The notes beneath the pieces are model-generated. The model did no database searches and had not been told where the DNA came from. It saw nothing but the letters and a program-made list of their open reading frames with translations. Source: Parerythrobacter_A sp963761775 (GTDB lineage Bacteria; Pseudomonadota; Alphaproteobacteria; Sphingomonadales; Sphingomonadaceae). From it: 64,000 nt of DNA. The translations under genes and the position numbers were made by a program. Location of the stretch: assembly GCA_963761775.1 (NCBI GenBank), contig CAVXIF010000011.1, positions 434,001 through 498,000 on the forward strand. Direction: 5' to 3'. Positions 43,626 through 52,806 of the stretch are shown one piece after another (within the stretch, counting starts at the first letter, position 1; the number at the start of each line of letters is the position of its first letter).

Positions 43626-44780
43626 GTGCGAACCATTTCCGTTCTTGGCGCGACCGGATCGGTCGGCGCTTCCACGCTCGACCTTGTCCGCCGCAACCGC
43701 GATGCGTGGCGCGTCGTCGCGCTGACCGCCAATTCCAGCGTGGACGAACTGGCGGCGCTGGCGCGCGAGTTCGATGCCGAAGTTGCGGTGATTGCGGACG
43801 AAAGCCGGTATGGTGCCTTGCGGGATGCGCTCGACGGCAGCGGCACCGTGGCGGCAAGCGGGCGCGACGGCCTGTGCGAAGCGGCGGCGCGCCCCGTTGG
43901 CGTCACGGTGGCGGCGATTGTCGGGTGCGCGGGCCTTGCCCCGGTCATGGTGGCAATCGAACAAGGTGGCACGGTGGCGCTGGCGAACAAGGAAGCGCTT
44001 GTCTCGGCAGGTGACGTCATGACGGCGGCGGTGGCGAAGCACGGTGCGACCCTGCTGCCGGTGGACAGCGAGCATAACGCAATATTTCAATGCCTTGCGG
44101 GCAATAGCTTAGACGATGTGCGATGGATCACGCTGACCGCCAGCGGCGGGCCGCTGCGCGAGATGACGTCAGAACGTCTTGCCGCCGTCACCCCCGAGCA
44201 GGCGGTGGCGCATCCGAACTGGGACATGGGCGCCAAGATCAGCGTCGATAGTGCCACGATGATGAACAAGGGGCTGGAATTTATCGAGGCGCATCACCTG
44301 TTCCCCGTCGGCCTCGACCGGCTGCGCATAGTGGTGCACCCGCAAAGCGTCATTCACTCGATGGTCGAATATCATGACGGCTCTACGCTGGCGCAGCTGG
44401 GACCGCCCGACATGCGGGTGCCCATCGCTTCCTGCCTCGCCTGGCCGGACCGGATGGATACGCCGTGCGAACCGCTCGACTTGCCAGCGATAGGCGCGCT
44501 TACCTTCTTCGCGCCGGACGAGGAACGCTTCCCCGCAACCCGTCTGGCACGCGAGGCGATAACCGTCGGTGGCGCGGCACCCGCCACGCTGAATGCGGCA
44601 AACGAGGTCGCGGTCGCTGCTTTCCTGGCCGGTCAGATAGGGTTCACCCGCATCGCTGCACTGGTCGAGGAATGCCTGCAACGCAGCAACAATGCCCCGC
44701 CGCCCGCTACGCTGGAAGCCGTGTTCGCGACGGACGAGGCGGGCCGGGCGCTGGCGAACGAAATTCTGGAGACGCTTTGA
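43626..44780 (+). CDS. dxr: 1-deoxy-D-xylulose 5-phosphate reductoisomerase
   Basis: Converts DXP to MEP in isoprenoid synthesis. The 384-residue protein has NADPH-binding ISVLGATGSVGASTLDL, ALANKEALVSAG, metal ligands in PVDSEHNAIFQCL, the flexible loop LTASGGPLRE and WDMGAKISVDSATMMNKGLE. The start is a GTG at 43626, 5 bp after cdsA. It feeds UppS and IspB in the same window. Confidence 0.97.
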   Translation: MRTISVLGATGSVGASTLDLVRRNRDAWRVVALTANSSVDELAALAREFDAEVAVIADESRYGALRDALDGSGTVAASGRDGLCEAAARPVGVTVAAIVGCAGLAPVMVAIEQGGTVALANKEALVSAGDVMTAAVAKHGATLLPVDSEHNAIFQCLAGNSLDDVRWITLTASGGPLREMTSERLAAVTPEQAVAHPNWDMGAKISVDSATMMNKGLEFIEAHHLFPVGLDRLRIVVHPQSVIHSMVEYHDGSTLAQLGPPDMRVPIASCLAWPDRMDTPCEPLDLPAIGALTFFAPDEERFPATRLAREAITVGGAAPATLNAANEVAVAAFLAGQIGFTRIAALVEECLQRSNNAPPPATLEAVFATDEAGRALANEILETL

Positions 44781-45914
44781 GTGTTTAGTTCCGTCCCCTG
44801 GTGGATGATGGTCCTCGGCTTCCTGCTGGTGCTCGGTCCGCTGGTAACCGTGCACGAGCTGGGCCATTATCTCGTCGGTCGCCTGTTCGGCGTGAAAGCA
44901 GAGGCATTTTCGGTCGGGTTCGGCAAGGAATTGGCGGGCTGGACCGACAAGCGCGGTACACGCTGGAAACTCAGCGCCCTGCCGCTGGGCGGTTACGTCA
45001 AATTCAAGGGCGACATGGACCCCGCCAGCATCCCCGATGCCGAAGAACTGGCGAAAATCCCGGCAGACCAACGCGGCGACAGCTTCCATCATGCATCGTT
45101 GTGGAAGCGGGCGCTGATTGTCTTTGCAGGCCCTGCCATCAACCTGATCGTTGCGGTGGCGATATTTGCAGGCTTTGCCCTGTTATACGGCAAGCCGGTG
45201 CCCGCCGCGCCCGGTCAGGAAACGGTCATCGCCGCCTTCGCCGAAGAGTCCGCGGCACGCGATGCCGGACTGCTGAAAGGCGACCGGATCGTCGCCATCG
45301 ACGGGACGGCAACCGGCGATTTTCAGGACGTCGTCGAAAAGGTGATGTTCTATCCGGGGCGCACGGTCGATTTCACGGTGGAGCGGTCCTCGCGTACGCT
45401 GACCCTCCCGGTCACGATCGCCAGTATTACGGACACCGACCAGTTCGGCAACTCGTCGAAAATAGGCAAGATCGGCGTACAGTCCAGCTTGCTGGAGCGG
45501 GTTCCGGTTGGTCCGGGCGAAGCAGTGACGCGTGCTGTCGATCAAAGCGTGGGCATCATGCGGATGATGGTGTTGGGTATAAAGCAGATCGTGACCGGCG
45601 AACGATCTGTGAAGGAGCTGGGGGGGCCGATAAAAATCGCGAAATATTCCGGTGAGCAGCTTAGCCTCGGCACAGCGGCGTTCGTGTGGTTTGTCGCATT
45701 GATCTCGATTAACTTGGCATTCATTAACCTGTTGCCAATCCCCGCGCTCGATGGCGGACACCTTGCATTCTACGCAGTGGAAGCGGTTCGCCGGAAACCG
45801 GCCGGCGCGCAGGCGACCGAGTATGCCTATCGCGTGGGCATCGCGCTGGTGTTGATGCTGATGTTGTTCGTGACGGTGAACGACGTCGTCTCGCTGCCGG
45901 TGTTCTCCGGCTGA
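44781..45914 (+). CDS. rseP: RIP metalloprotease RseP
   Basis: A 377-residue intramembrane site-2 protease that cleaves membrane-bound regulators and residual signal peptides. Active site: HELGHYLVGR (HExxH, about 24-28) in the first helix and NLLPIPALDGGHLAF in the third; a PDZ domain lies between (SAARDAGLLKGDRIVAIDG). It starts with GTG directly after the dxr stop. The order uppS-cdsA-dxr-rseP-bamA is conserved across proteobacteria. Confidence 0.96.
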   Translation: MFSSVPWWMMVLGFLLVLGPLVTVHELGHYLVGRLFGVKAEAFSVGFGKELAGWTDKRGTRWKLSALPLGGYVKFKGDMDPASIPDAEELAKIPADQRGDSFHHASLWKRALIVFAGPAINLIVAVAIFAGFALLYGKPVPAAPGQETVIAAFAEESAARDAGLLKGDRIVAIDGTATGDFQDVVEKVMFYPGRTVDFTVERSSRTLTLPVTIASITDTDQFGNSSKIGKIGVQSSLLERVPVGPGEAVTRAVDQSVGIMRMMVLGIKQIVTGERSVKELGGPIKIAKYSGEQLSLGTAAFVWFVALISINLAFINLLPIPALDGGHLAFYAVEAVRRKPAGAQATEYAYRVGIALVLMLMLFVTVNDVVSLPVFSG

Positions 45915-46103
45915 GGGGATCGATTGGTTAGCGAAGGCCGAGGGACTAACCGCTGGGGTGCGGGTCGTTAAACGGGGGTTTGCATGGCACTGCGCTTGAT
46001 TGGGCGCGGGGCATCGGGCACAGGCGGCGCACTTGTCGCAGCTGTTCGTATCAACTGTTTCGCCGAAGGGCGCGGACACATGCGCCGTATTGGATTGGAT
46101 TGA

Positions 46104-48809
46104 ATGACCGTGTCGATTTCTGGACGGGTTTCACGCAACACGCATGTGCCCCTTGGCACCCGCTTCGCCTCGGCATTGCTGGGCGGAACGATGCTGGCGG
46201 GCGTGCCGTTCGCTGCCGTTGCGCAAGATAGCGCACCGGCTGCCGACACTGCCGCGCAAGACGCTGCACAACCCGCACCCGCGCCGCTGATCGCGCAAAC
46301 GCAAACGATCCGCTCGCTGTCGGTCGTCGGCGCGCAACGGCTCGAACCGCAAACCATCGTCAGCTATATCCGCCTGTCGCCCGGCGAACCCTACACGCAG
46401 GCCGCTGCCGATCAGGCAATCAAGGACCTGTACGCGACGGAGCTGTTCTCCAGCGCTACGGTACGCAACGATGGCGGCAATGTCGTGATCGAGGTGGTGG
46501 AAAACCCGGTCGTCAACCGCATCATCCTGGAAGGGAACGAGCGGCTGAAGAAGGACAAGATCACGCCGGAAATCAAGCTCGCCCCGCGCCAGATCTATAC
46601 CCGGTCCAAGGTGCGCGCCGATACGCAACGCATCATCGAACTGTACAAGCGGCAGGGCCGCTTCGCCGCAACGGTCGAACCCAAGACGGTACAGCTCAGC
46701 CAGAACCGCGTCGATATCGTGTACGAGATTTCGGAAGGGCCGAAATCCAAGGTCCGCCAGATCAACATCATCGGCAACGAGGTGTTTTCGGACGGCAAGC
46801 TGCGCGGCGAAATGGTGACCAAGCAGGCGCGCCTGACCAGCTTTTTCAGCTCAAACACCAGCTACGACCCCGACCGCCTTGCTTTCGACCAGCAGAAGCT
46901 GCGCCAGTTTTACCTGACGCAGGGCTATGCCGATTTCCGCGTCGTCTCCGCCGTGGCCGAGCTGACGCCGGACAAGCGCGATTTCATTATCACCTATGTG
47001 GTCGAGGAAGGGCAGCAATACAGCTTCGGCGAAGTCGGCGTGGAAAGCCAGCTGCGCGATTTCAGCGACGAGCGCATGTCGGCCAACCTGCCGATGAAAA
47101 CCGGCGACCCGTATAACGCCAAGCTGGTCGAGGACACGGTCGAACAGCTGACCGAACTGGCGGGCGCGTTCGGCTATGCCTTCGCCGATGTCGATCCGCA
47201 ATTCCGGCGCGACAAGGATGCGCTGGAGATGAACGTCACCTTCGCGCTGAAAGAAGCACCGCGCGTTTATGTCGAGCGGATCGACGTCAATGGCAACACC
47301 CTGTCGCAGGACAAGGTGTTGCGCCGCGAGTTCCGTCTTTCGGAAGGCGATGCGTTCAACTCCATCGCGGTGAAACGCTCCGCCAACCGCATCAAGTCGC
47401 TGGGGTACTTCCAGGAAAATTTCGAGATCGAGCAGAAGCCGGGGAGCCGGCCCGACCGCATCATCCTCGAAGCGAATGTGGAGGAGCAGCCGACGGGTGA
47501 ATTGCAGCTTTCCGCCGGTTTCTCCTCCATCGAGAGCTTCATTCTGGCGGGCTCCATCCGCCAGCGCAACTTCCGCGGGCGCGGCCAGACCATCGGCGCC
47601 AGCGTCAACTATTCGCGCTTCTCGCGCTCGGTGCGGCTGAGCTTCAGCGAGCCTTATGTGTTCGACCGGAATATCCAGGCCGGCGCCGATATCTACCGGC
47701 AGGATTTCAATAGCTTCAACCAGTTCAACAACGATCGCAACACGACGTACAAGCAGACCACGACGGGCGGTTCGCTCCGCCTCGGTGTGCCGCTTTCCGA
47801 GTACATGTCGTTGCTGGGCAGCTATACCCTCAACTTCGACGAGGTTACGCTGGGCGACCAGTTCTTCTTCGACCGCGATGGCGACGGCGTGGCGGAATGT
47901 GTGGCCAACCGCTTCCTGTGCGAGGCAGTCGGTTCGCGGACAAGTTCGATCCTCGGTGCGACACTGGCTTATAACGCCACCAATAGCAGCTTCCGCCCGA
48001 CCAGCGGTTTCTCGGCTTCGTTGCAGGGAGAGTTTGCGGGGCTTGGTGGTTCGGTCCGCTATGGTCGCCTGCGCGCCCGTGCCGCGCATTACTGGAATTT
48101 CTTCGACGGCTTCATCTTCTCACTGAAGGGCGAGGGTGGTTACATAAAGGGGCTGGAAGATCGCGGTCCGAATGTCGACGATGTCCGCCTGACTGACCGT
48201 TTTTTCCTTGGCGAGCCACAAATTCGCGGGTTCGACATTCGCGGGGTCGGCCCACGCATCCTGACGCAGCGTTTCGTGGATGACGAGGACGGCAACCCGC
48301 TCCTCATCACCGACCGGGAGCAGACGCAGGACGATGCGATTGGCGGCAATGCCTATTATCTGGGCCGTGCCGAAGTGGAAATTCCGCTGGGTACGGGTGC
48401 GTCGGAACTGGGCTTGCGGCCTTCCGTCTGGCTGGATGTCGGCGCGCTGTTCGATGTGACCCCGCCACTGCTGCTGGACAATCCGAACGGCATCCAGAGC
48501 CGCGATCTCGACGGCAATCTGCAGTTTCTGGAAATCGTGACCGATGCCGACGGCATGGCCACCACGGTCGTCACCACCAATGCCATCGCAGCCGACGGCA
48601 CGACCCTGAATGCCGAGGCAATCCTGCCCAATTCGCGGATCCGCGAAACCTTCCTTGGCGATTCTGCCAGCCCGCGTATTTCTGCCGGTATCGGGGTCAA
48701 CTGGAACTCGCCCTTCGGCCCGTTCAGGATTGATTTTGCCCAGATCATCAAGAAGCAGCCGGGCGACGATACCAAGACATTCTCCTTCAACGTAGGTACC
48801 CAATTCTGA
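46104..48809 (+). CDS. bamA: outer membrane protein assembly factor BamA
   Basis: The central component of the outer-membrane beta-barrel insertase. The 901-residue precursor has an N-terminal export segment with a basic start and hydrophobic LLGGTMLAGVPFAAVAQ, an Ala/Pro-rich stretch, five POTRA domains (about 70-430) and a C-terminal barrel with the conserved FFLGEPQIRGFDIRGVGPR loop and final FSFNVGTQF with terminal Phe, the insertion signal. The leader is longer than usual, so an ATG further in is possible. The next gene overlaps its stop (TGATG). A 6-bp inverted repeat (GGTTAG/CTAACC) lies at 45926-45951 upstream. Confidence 0.96.
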   Translation: MTVSISGRVSRNTHVPLGTRFASALLGGTMLAGVPFAAVAQDSAPAADTAAQDAAQPAPAPLIAQTQTIRSLSVVGAQRLEPQTIVSYIRLSPGEPYTQAAADQAIKDLYATELFSSATVRNDGGNVVIEVVENPVVNRIILEGNERLKKDKITPEIKLAPRQIYTRSKVRADTQRIIELYKRQGRFAATVEPKTVQLSQNRVDIVYEISEGPKSKVRQINIIGNEVFSDGKLRGEMVTKQARLTSFFSSNTSYDPDRLAFDQQKLRQFYLTQGYADFRVVSAVAELTPDKRDFIITYVVEEGQQYSFGEVGVESQLRDFSDERMSANLPMKTGDPYNAKLVEDTVEQLTELAGAFGYAFADVDPQFRRDKDALEMNVTFALKEAPRVYVERIDVNGNTLSQDKVLRREFRLSEGDAFNSIAVKRSANRIKSLGYFQENFEIEQKPGSRPDRIILEANVEEQPTGELQLSAGFSSIESFILAGSIRQRNFRGRGQTIGASVNYSRFSRSVRLSFSEPYVFDRNIQAGADIYRQDFNSFNQFNNDRNTTYKQTTTGGSLRLGVPLSEYMSLLGSYTLNFDEVTLGDQFFFDRDGDGVAECVANRFLCEAVGSRTSSILGATLAYNATNSSFRPTSGFSASLQGEFAGLGGSVRYGRLRARAAHYWNFFDGFIFSLKGEGGYIKGLEDRGPNVDDVRLTDRFFLGEPQIRGFDIRGVGPRILTQRFVDDEDGNPLLITDREQTQDDAIGGNAYYLGRAEVEIPLGTGASELGLRPSVWLDVGALFDVTPPLLLDNPNGIQSRDLDGNLQFLEIVTDADGMATTVVTTNAIAADGTTLNAEAILPNSRIRETFLGDSASPRISAGIGVNWNSPFGPFRIDFAQIIKKQPGDDTKTFSFNVGTQF

Positions 48810-49489
48810 TGACGAAGTTTATTACCCTCGCTCTTTCCGCTTCCGCAATGGCGCTCGGCATAGCTGCCGCGCCTGCTTCGGCTCAGGTGAATGGCATCGC
48901 CACTGCCAGTCCCGAAGCTGTGGTAGTCCAGTCCCAGGCGCGCGCCGCCGCCTATCAGGCGATCAACACGCAATACGCCGCGCAGCTTCAGCAGGCGACA
49001 ACCCTCAACACTGACATGGCGACGCTTCGCGCCAGCCTCGATACGGATGGCGACCAGCAGGTCAGCGACGCCGAAGTCGCCGCCAACCCGACAGTTATCC
49101 AGCAAATGCAGCAGAAGCAGCAGCAAAGCGATGCGGTGCTTCAGCCGCTGCGGCTGGCGCAGGTGTACGTCATCGACCAGCTGACCCAGAATTACGAAGC
49201 GGCTCGCAACCAGGTGTTGAGCGCGAAGGGCATCCAGATGCTGTTGACGCCCGAAGCGATCCAGTATGCGCCCGATGGCATCAACGTGACGAGCGACATC
49301 CTTGCCGCCTTCAACCAGCGCACGCCTAGCGTTCCTTCCACGCCGCCCGCCGGGTACCAGCCCACGCCGCAGGCCGTGCAGAACTTCCAGCAGATCCAGC
49401 AGATCATCGGCGCGCTGGTCCAGCGGCAGGTGCTGCAGCAGCAGCAGCAGCAGCAGCAGCAGGCGACCCCGGCACCTTCGGGCCGGTAA
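48809..49489 (+). CDS. OmpH/Skp-like periplasmic chaperone with polyglutamine tail
   Basis: A 226-residue exported protein: signal peptide (MTKFITLALSASAMALGIAA, cleavage near 25), then long helices with QARAAAYQAINTQYAAQLQ and LRLAQVYVIDQLTQNYEAARNQVL, the coiled-coil tentacle pattern of Skp/OmpH. Skp carries unfolded outer-membrane proteins to BamA, in keeping with its place next to bamA. Near the C-terminus nine CAG codons encode a Gln run before a short ATPAPSGR end. Similarity to Skp is inferred from composition and position. Confidence 0.75.
   Translation: MTKFITLALSASAMALGIAAAPASAQVNGIATASPEAVVVQSQARAAAYQAINTQYAAQLQQATTLNTDMATLRASLDTDGDQQVSDAEVAANPTVIQQMQQKQQQSDAVLQPLRLAQVYVIDQLTQNYEAARNQVLSAKGIQMLLTPEAIQYAPDGINVTSDILAAFNQRTPSVPSTPPAGYQPTPQAVQNFQQIQQIIGALVQRQVLQQQQQQQQQATPAPSGR
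49436..49462 (+). repeat. (CAG)9 trinucleotide repeat
   Basis: Nine CAG units in a row inside the 3' end of the OmpH/Skp-like gene, coding Gln. The purity of the run makes it a candidate for length variation by slippage in three-base steps, which would not break the frame. Confidence 0.9.
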
Positions 49490-49963
49490 ATGGCCGGAAC
49501 GGCAGACAGCGCTGGCGACGCGCCACTCGACTACGACGTGCGTCGGATACTCGAGGCGTTGCCGCATCGCTATCCGCTCTTGTTGGTGGACCGGGTGCGG
49601 ACGCTGGTGAAGGACGAGCGTATCGAGGCGGTGAAGGCGGTCACGTTCAACGAACCGTTTTTCCAGGGCCATTTCCCCGGCGCACCGATCATGCCCGGCG
49701 TTCTCCAGATCGAGGCGCTGGCGCAGGCGGCGGGCATACTCGGCATCGAATCGCTGGGATTGGCGGGCAGCGGTAAACTGGTGATGTTCATGGGTATCGA
49801 GAATGCCAAGTTCCGCCGACCCGTGACGCCGGGCTGCCTGCTCGAGCTGGAGGTGAGCTTCACCCAGAAGCGCAGCCGCGCCTACAAGTTCAGCGGCAAG
49901 GCGAGTGTGGAAGGCAAGGTGACATGCCAGGCCGAATTCACCGCGATGATTGCGGATAGCTAA
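49490..49963 (+). CDS. fabZ: 3-hydroxyacyl-ACP dehydratase FabZ
   Basis: Dehydrates 3-hydroxyacyl-ACP in fatty acid elongation. The 157-residue hot-dog protein has IEALPHRYPLLLVDRV, the catalytic GHFPGAPIMPGVLQIEALAQAAG (His and, further on, Glu) and FMGIENAKFRRPVTPG. The ATG is directly after the TAA of the Skp-like gene. In LPS-making bacteria lpxD lies between skp and fabZ and lpxA follows; neither is present here. Confidence 0.96.
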   Translation: MAGTADSAGDAPLDYDVRRILEALPHRYPLLLVDRVRTLVKDERIEAVKAVTFNEPFFQGHFPGAPIMPGVLQIEALAQAAGILGIESLGLAGSGKLVMFMGIENAKFRRPVTPGCLLELEVSFTQKRSRAYKFSGKASVEGKVTCQAEFTAMIADS

Positions 49964-50089
49964 CGCCGGACAGTCACCGGACCAGCCATTCACGCACTTG
50001 CCAAGCAGGGGCGCGCCGACTAGGTGCGCCGCTTCGATATGACAGCGCGCCCGGTCGGTACCGGGCACATGCTACAAGGATTGCACGCC

Positions 50090-50314
50090 ATGAAGGCCGA
50101 CGGACACCCCGATTACCACACCATCAACGTCAAGATGACCGATGGCACCGAATTTCAGACCCGCTCCACCTGGGGCAAGGAAGGCGACACGCTGACTCTG
50201 GAAATCGACCCGACCAGCCACCCTGCCTGGACCGGCGGCAAGCAGCAATTGCAGGAAGGTGGCCGCGTTGCCGCTTTCAACAAGCGTTTTGGCGGGCTTT
50301 CGCTCAAGAAATAA
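50090..50314 (+). CDS. rpmE: 50S ribosomal protein L31
   Basis: A 74-residue ribosomal protein: HPDYHTINVKMTDGTEFQTRSTWG, then the C-terminal LEIDPTSHPAWTGGKQQLQEGGRVAAFNKRFGG typical of L31. It lacks the CxxC zinc ligands, so it is of the zinc-free form. ACAAGGA lies 6 bases before ATG 50090. It is a single gene. Confidence 0.95.
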   Translation: MKADGHPDYHTINVKMTDGTEFQTRSTWGKEGDTLTLEIDPTSHPAWTGGKQQLQEGGRVAAFNKRFGGLSLKK

Positions 50315-50338
50315 GCTGTCGCGCTGCGGACGATCGCG

Positions 50339-50626
50339 TCACCAGCGATTGTCCAGCGTATCGAGCAGGATCGGTTCGAGCCGTTCGGCTTCGGGCCACG
50401 GCTTATCATCGGCCTGTTCGGCAAAGGCCCGCTCGCGCGTTGCGCGGTCGGGCCATTTCGCGATTGCATACAATGTGCCGTCCGCTGCCTCACCCAGCAT
50501 CGACCCCTGTCCGCCTTTCGCGCGCAGCTCTTCGGTCGCATCCGCCCACCGCGCGCGGAATGCAGTCAGGTTTTCAGGCGCGACTCGCCAGCGATATATG
50601 GCGACCAGTCCGGTTTCCCCGGTCAC
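50339..50626 (-). CDS. antibiotic biosynthesis monooxygenase (ABM) domain protein
   Basis: A 95-residue dimeric alpha+beta barrel type protein: GLVAIYRWRVAPENLTAFRARWADATEELRAKGGQGSML and AIAKWPDRATRERAFAEQ. The ABM fold covers monooxygenases and heme-degrading or unknown proteins; no clear active site is visible. Its GTG start overlaps the stop of the 2OG-Fe oxygenase gene in GTGA, suggesting translational coupling. A longer start at 50650 would extend 8 residues into that gene. Confidence 0.75.
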   Translation of the reverse strand: MTGETGLVAIYRWRVAPENLTAFRARWADATEELRAKGGQGSMLGEAADGTLYAIAKWPDRATRERAFAEQADDKPWPEAERLEPILLDTLDNRW

Positions 50627-51256
50627 CCCCACGGCTGCTCCCGATACCATTTGGTGATGACGTATTTGATGCCGCGTCGCACCTTCATGCCGTGGTGCAA
50701 CGTTGAGGGGTTTACGCTGCCATCCGCGCGGCGGTTATTCCAGCATAGCAGCTTGCCCGTTTCCGGCTGGAATGTCTTCTTGATCGCCTTGAACCGCGTG
50801 CCACCGCCCGCTTCGACGTCGTTGAGATAGACCATCGCGGTCCACGTCCGCTGTCCCGCGACCGCGCAAAATCTTTCGTAATCGGCGCCATCGGGCGCGA
50901 AATAGTCCGTGTGCGGTTTGAACTCCTGACCGGCAGCGTAGCGTTGGCCCTGCAGGGGTTCGCCATGCGCCGGGGCAATGCCGGTCAGCGAGTTCGAGCC
51001 GCGTCGCAACTTCGCGGACAACGGGGTGATCGGGCGCAAGGTCGCATGTCTCGCTGGTTCGAAAGGCGGCATCGCCATTATCGTCAGCGATGGTGGAAGG
51101 GCGGCGTTCGGCCTCGATCAAGGCGATCAGGTCGCGCGCCAGGTCGGGCGAAAGAAAATCGCGGCACTGCACGATATCCAGCTTGTCCGTCGGGATGCGC
51201 TGCACGCCGGAAAATGCGGCAAGCGTGGCCAGACTGGATTCGCCGTTGTGGGTCAT
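50623..51256 (-). CDS. 2OG-Fe(II) oxygenase, prolyl 4-hydroxylase type (frameshifted in this sequence)
   Basis: An oxygenase that uses iron and 2-oxoglutarate, probably hydroxylating a protein or small molecule. The first frame has VQCRDFLSPDLARDLIALIEAE and RTSETCDLAPDHPVVREVATRL; the second has GEPLQGQRYAAGQEFKPHTDYF (iron ligands His and Asp), TWTAMVYLNDVEAGGGTRF and STLHHGMKVRRGIKYVITKWYRE (distal His, Lys for 2OG). One extra base near 50994-50998 breaks the frame. The 634-nt span is one over a 210-residue protein. ATG 51256 is used; a GTG lies at 51277. Confidence 0.88.
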
Positions 51257-51498
51257 TCGGCCAGAGATACCGCGCACCCGCGCCAGCGCAAGCGGCGTAA
51301 CAATGTTGCGCAGGTAGCATGCAAAGCGCCTTTTCCCCTTTTCAATTCACGAATGGCGTGTAACAGGCCGAACCACAGCGCGCGGTGCCTTGACCGGTGG
51401 CCGATAGCGCGTATCAGCCCGTCGCCCGGACGTGCGGTCAGGTGCCTTCAGACAGGTGCCGCGGCCATGTGCTCATCCGGGTTTCGCGAAGGGCGTGT

Positions 51499-51576
51499 GG
51501 CGGTCGTAGTTCAATTGGTTAGAACGCCGGCTTGTGATGCCGGAGGTTGCGGGTTCAAGTCCCGTCGGTCGCCCCA
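51499..51576 (+). tRNA. tRNA-His(GTG)
   Basis: Acceptor GCGGTCG pairs with CGGTCGC; a G at -1 (51499) faces C73, followed by encoded CCA. Anticodon stem CCGGC/GCCGG holds the loop with GTG. The encoded G-1:C73 pair is the canonical His identity element, which some alphaproteobacteria have lost. Confidence 0.94.
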
Positions 51577-51642
51577 CCTTTCATCCGTCCCGATCTTCAA
51601 TACCGGGACATGCAGCGTGACATTCATGACGGGATTTCAGCC

Positions 51643-52710
51643 ATGACGGCGTTTTGGGAAGAGCCCGATTTCGACGATCACGAGCAGGTGCAGCTGGTGC
51701 GCGACCGTGCATCCGGTCTGACCGCGATTATCGCGCTGCATTCCACCCATCTCGGCCCCGGTGCAGGCGGCACCCGGTTCTGGCACTATACCGCGCCCAA
51801 GGATGCCATCCGCGATGCGCTGCGGCTGAGCCGCGGCATGAGCTACAAGAACGCGATGGCAGGCCTGCCGATGGGCGGGGGCAAGGCCGTCATCCTTGCC
51901 GGAGCGGACAAGGCCAAGACGCCTGCAATGCTGTCCGCATTCGGCGATGCCGTGAACCGTCTGCAAGGGCGCTATGTCACGGCCGAAGACGTCGGCATTT
52001 CCGAAGCGGACATGGTCGCAGTGGCGAAACGGACGGACTACGTGTCGGGTCTGCCGACCCAAGGCGACAAGACCGCGGGCGGCGACCCCGGCCCTTTTAC
52101 CGCGATGGGCATCTATCACGGGATCCGCGCGGCGGTACGGCACCGGCTTGGTAAGGACAGCCTCGATGGCGTCCATATCGCCATACAGGGCACCGGCAGC
52201 GTCGGCGGCGGACTGGCGCGCCTGCTCGCGCAGGACGGTGCGCGGCTGACGCTGGCCGATGCCGATGCGGGACGCGCAGCGAAGCTGGCCGAGCAGCTCG
52301 ACGCGAAAACCGTCGCCGCCGATGCGATCATGGGCGTGGCATGCGACGTGTTCAGCCCCAACGCACTTGGCGCCATCCTGGACGATGCGGGCATCGCGCG
52401 GCTGGACACGGGCATCGTGGCGGGCGGCGCCAACAACCAGCTGGCGCGCGAAGGCAATGGCGACCTGCTGTTCTCGCGCGGTATCCTCTACGCGCCCGAT
52501 TACGTCATCAACGCAGGCGGCATTATCAGCGTGGCGATGGAGTATCTATGCCGGTGCGAGGCCGCGCCGTGCGATATCAACGAGGTTCGCAAACGCATCG
52601 GCCAGATACCGGAGCGGCTGGTCGATATCTGGCAGCAGAGCGAAGATGCAGGCATCTCGCCTGACCGCGTAGCCGACACGATGGCGCAAAAGCTTATCGG
52701 ACGCTTATAA
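51643..52710 (+). CDS. Glu/Leu/Phe/Val family amino-acid dehydrogenase
   Basis: A 355-residue NAD-dependent dehydrogenase that oxidatively deaminates an amino acid, probably a branched-chain or aromatic one. It has GPGAGGTRFWHY, the catalytic Lys in GLPMGGGKAVILAG, a second conserved motif VTAEDVGISEADM and the Rossmann HIAIQGTGSVGGGLARLLA (about 182-200), ending with PDYVINAGGIISVAMEY. It fits leucine or phenylalanine dehydrogenases by length. ATG 51643 is used; an ATG at 51610 would add 11 residues. It follows the tRNA-His gene. Confidence 0.92.
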   Translation: MTAFWEEPDFDDHEQVQLVRDRASGLTAIIALHSTHLGPGAGGTRFWHYTAPKDAIRDALRLSRGMSYKNAMAGLPMGGGKAVILAGADKAKTPAMLSAFGDAVNRLQGRYVTAEDVGISEADMVAVAKRTDYVSGLPTQGDKTAGGDPGPFTAMGIYHGIRAAVRHRLGKDSLDGVHIAIQGTGSVGGGLARLLAQDGARLTLADADAGRAAKLAEQLDAKTVAADAIMGVACDVFSPNALGAILDDAGIARLDTGIVAGGANNQLAREGNGDLLFSRGILYAPDYVINAGGIISVAMEYLCRCEAAPCDINEVRKRIGQIPERLVDIWQQSEDAGISPDRVADTMAQKLIGRL

Positions 52711-52806
52711 TTTGCAATGTCATACCCTAGCTTGTGCAAGGTAAAGCCGTGGCGCACCCAAATGCCGCGGCATCGGCCTAGCAACGGATAGTTTGAACGC
52801 GCCCAA

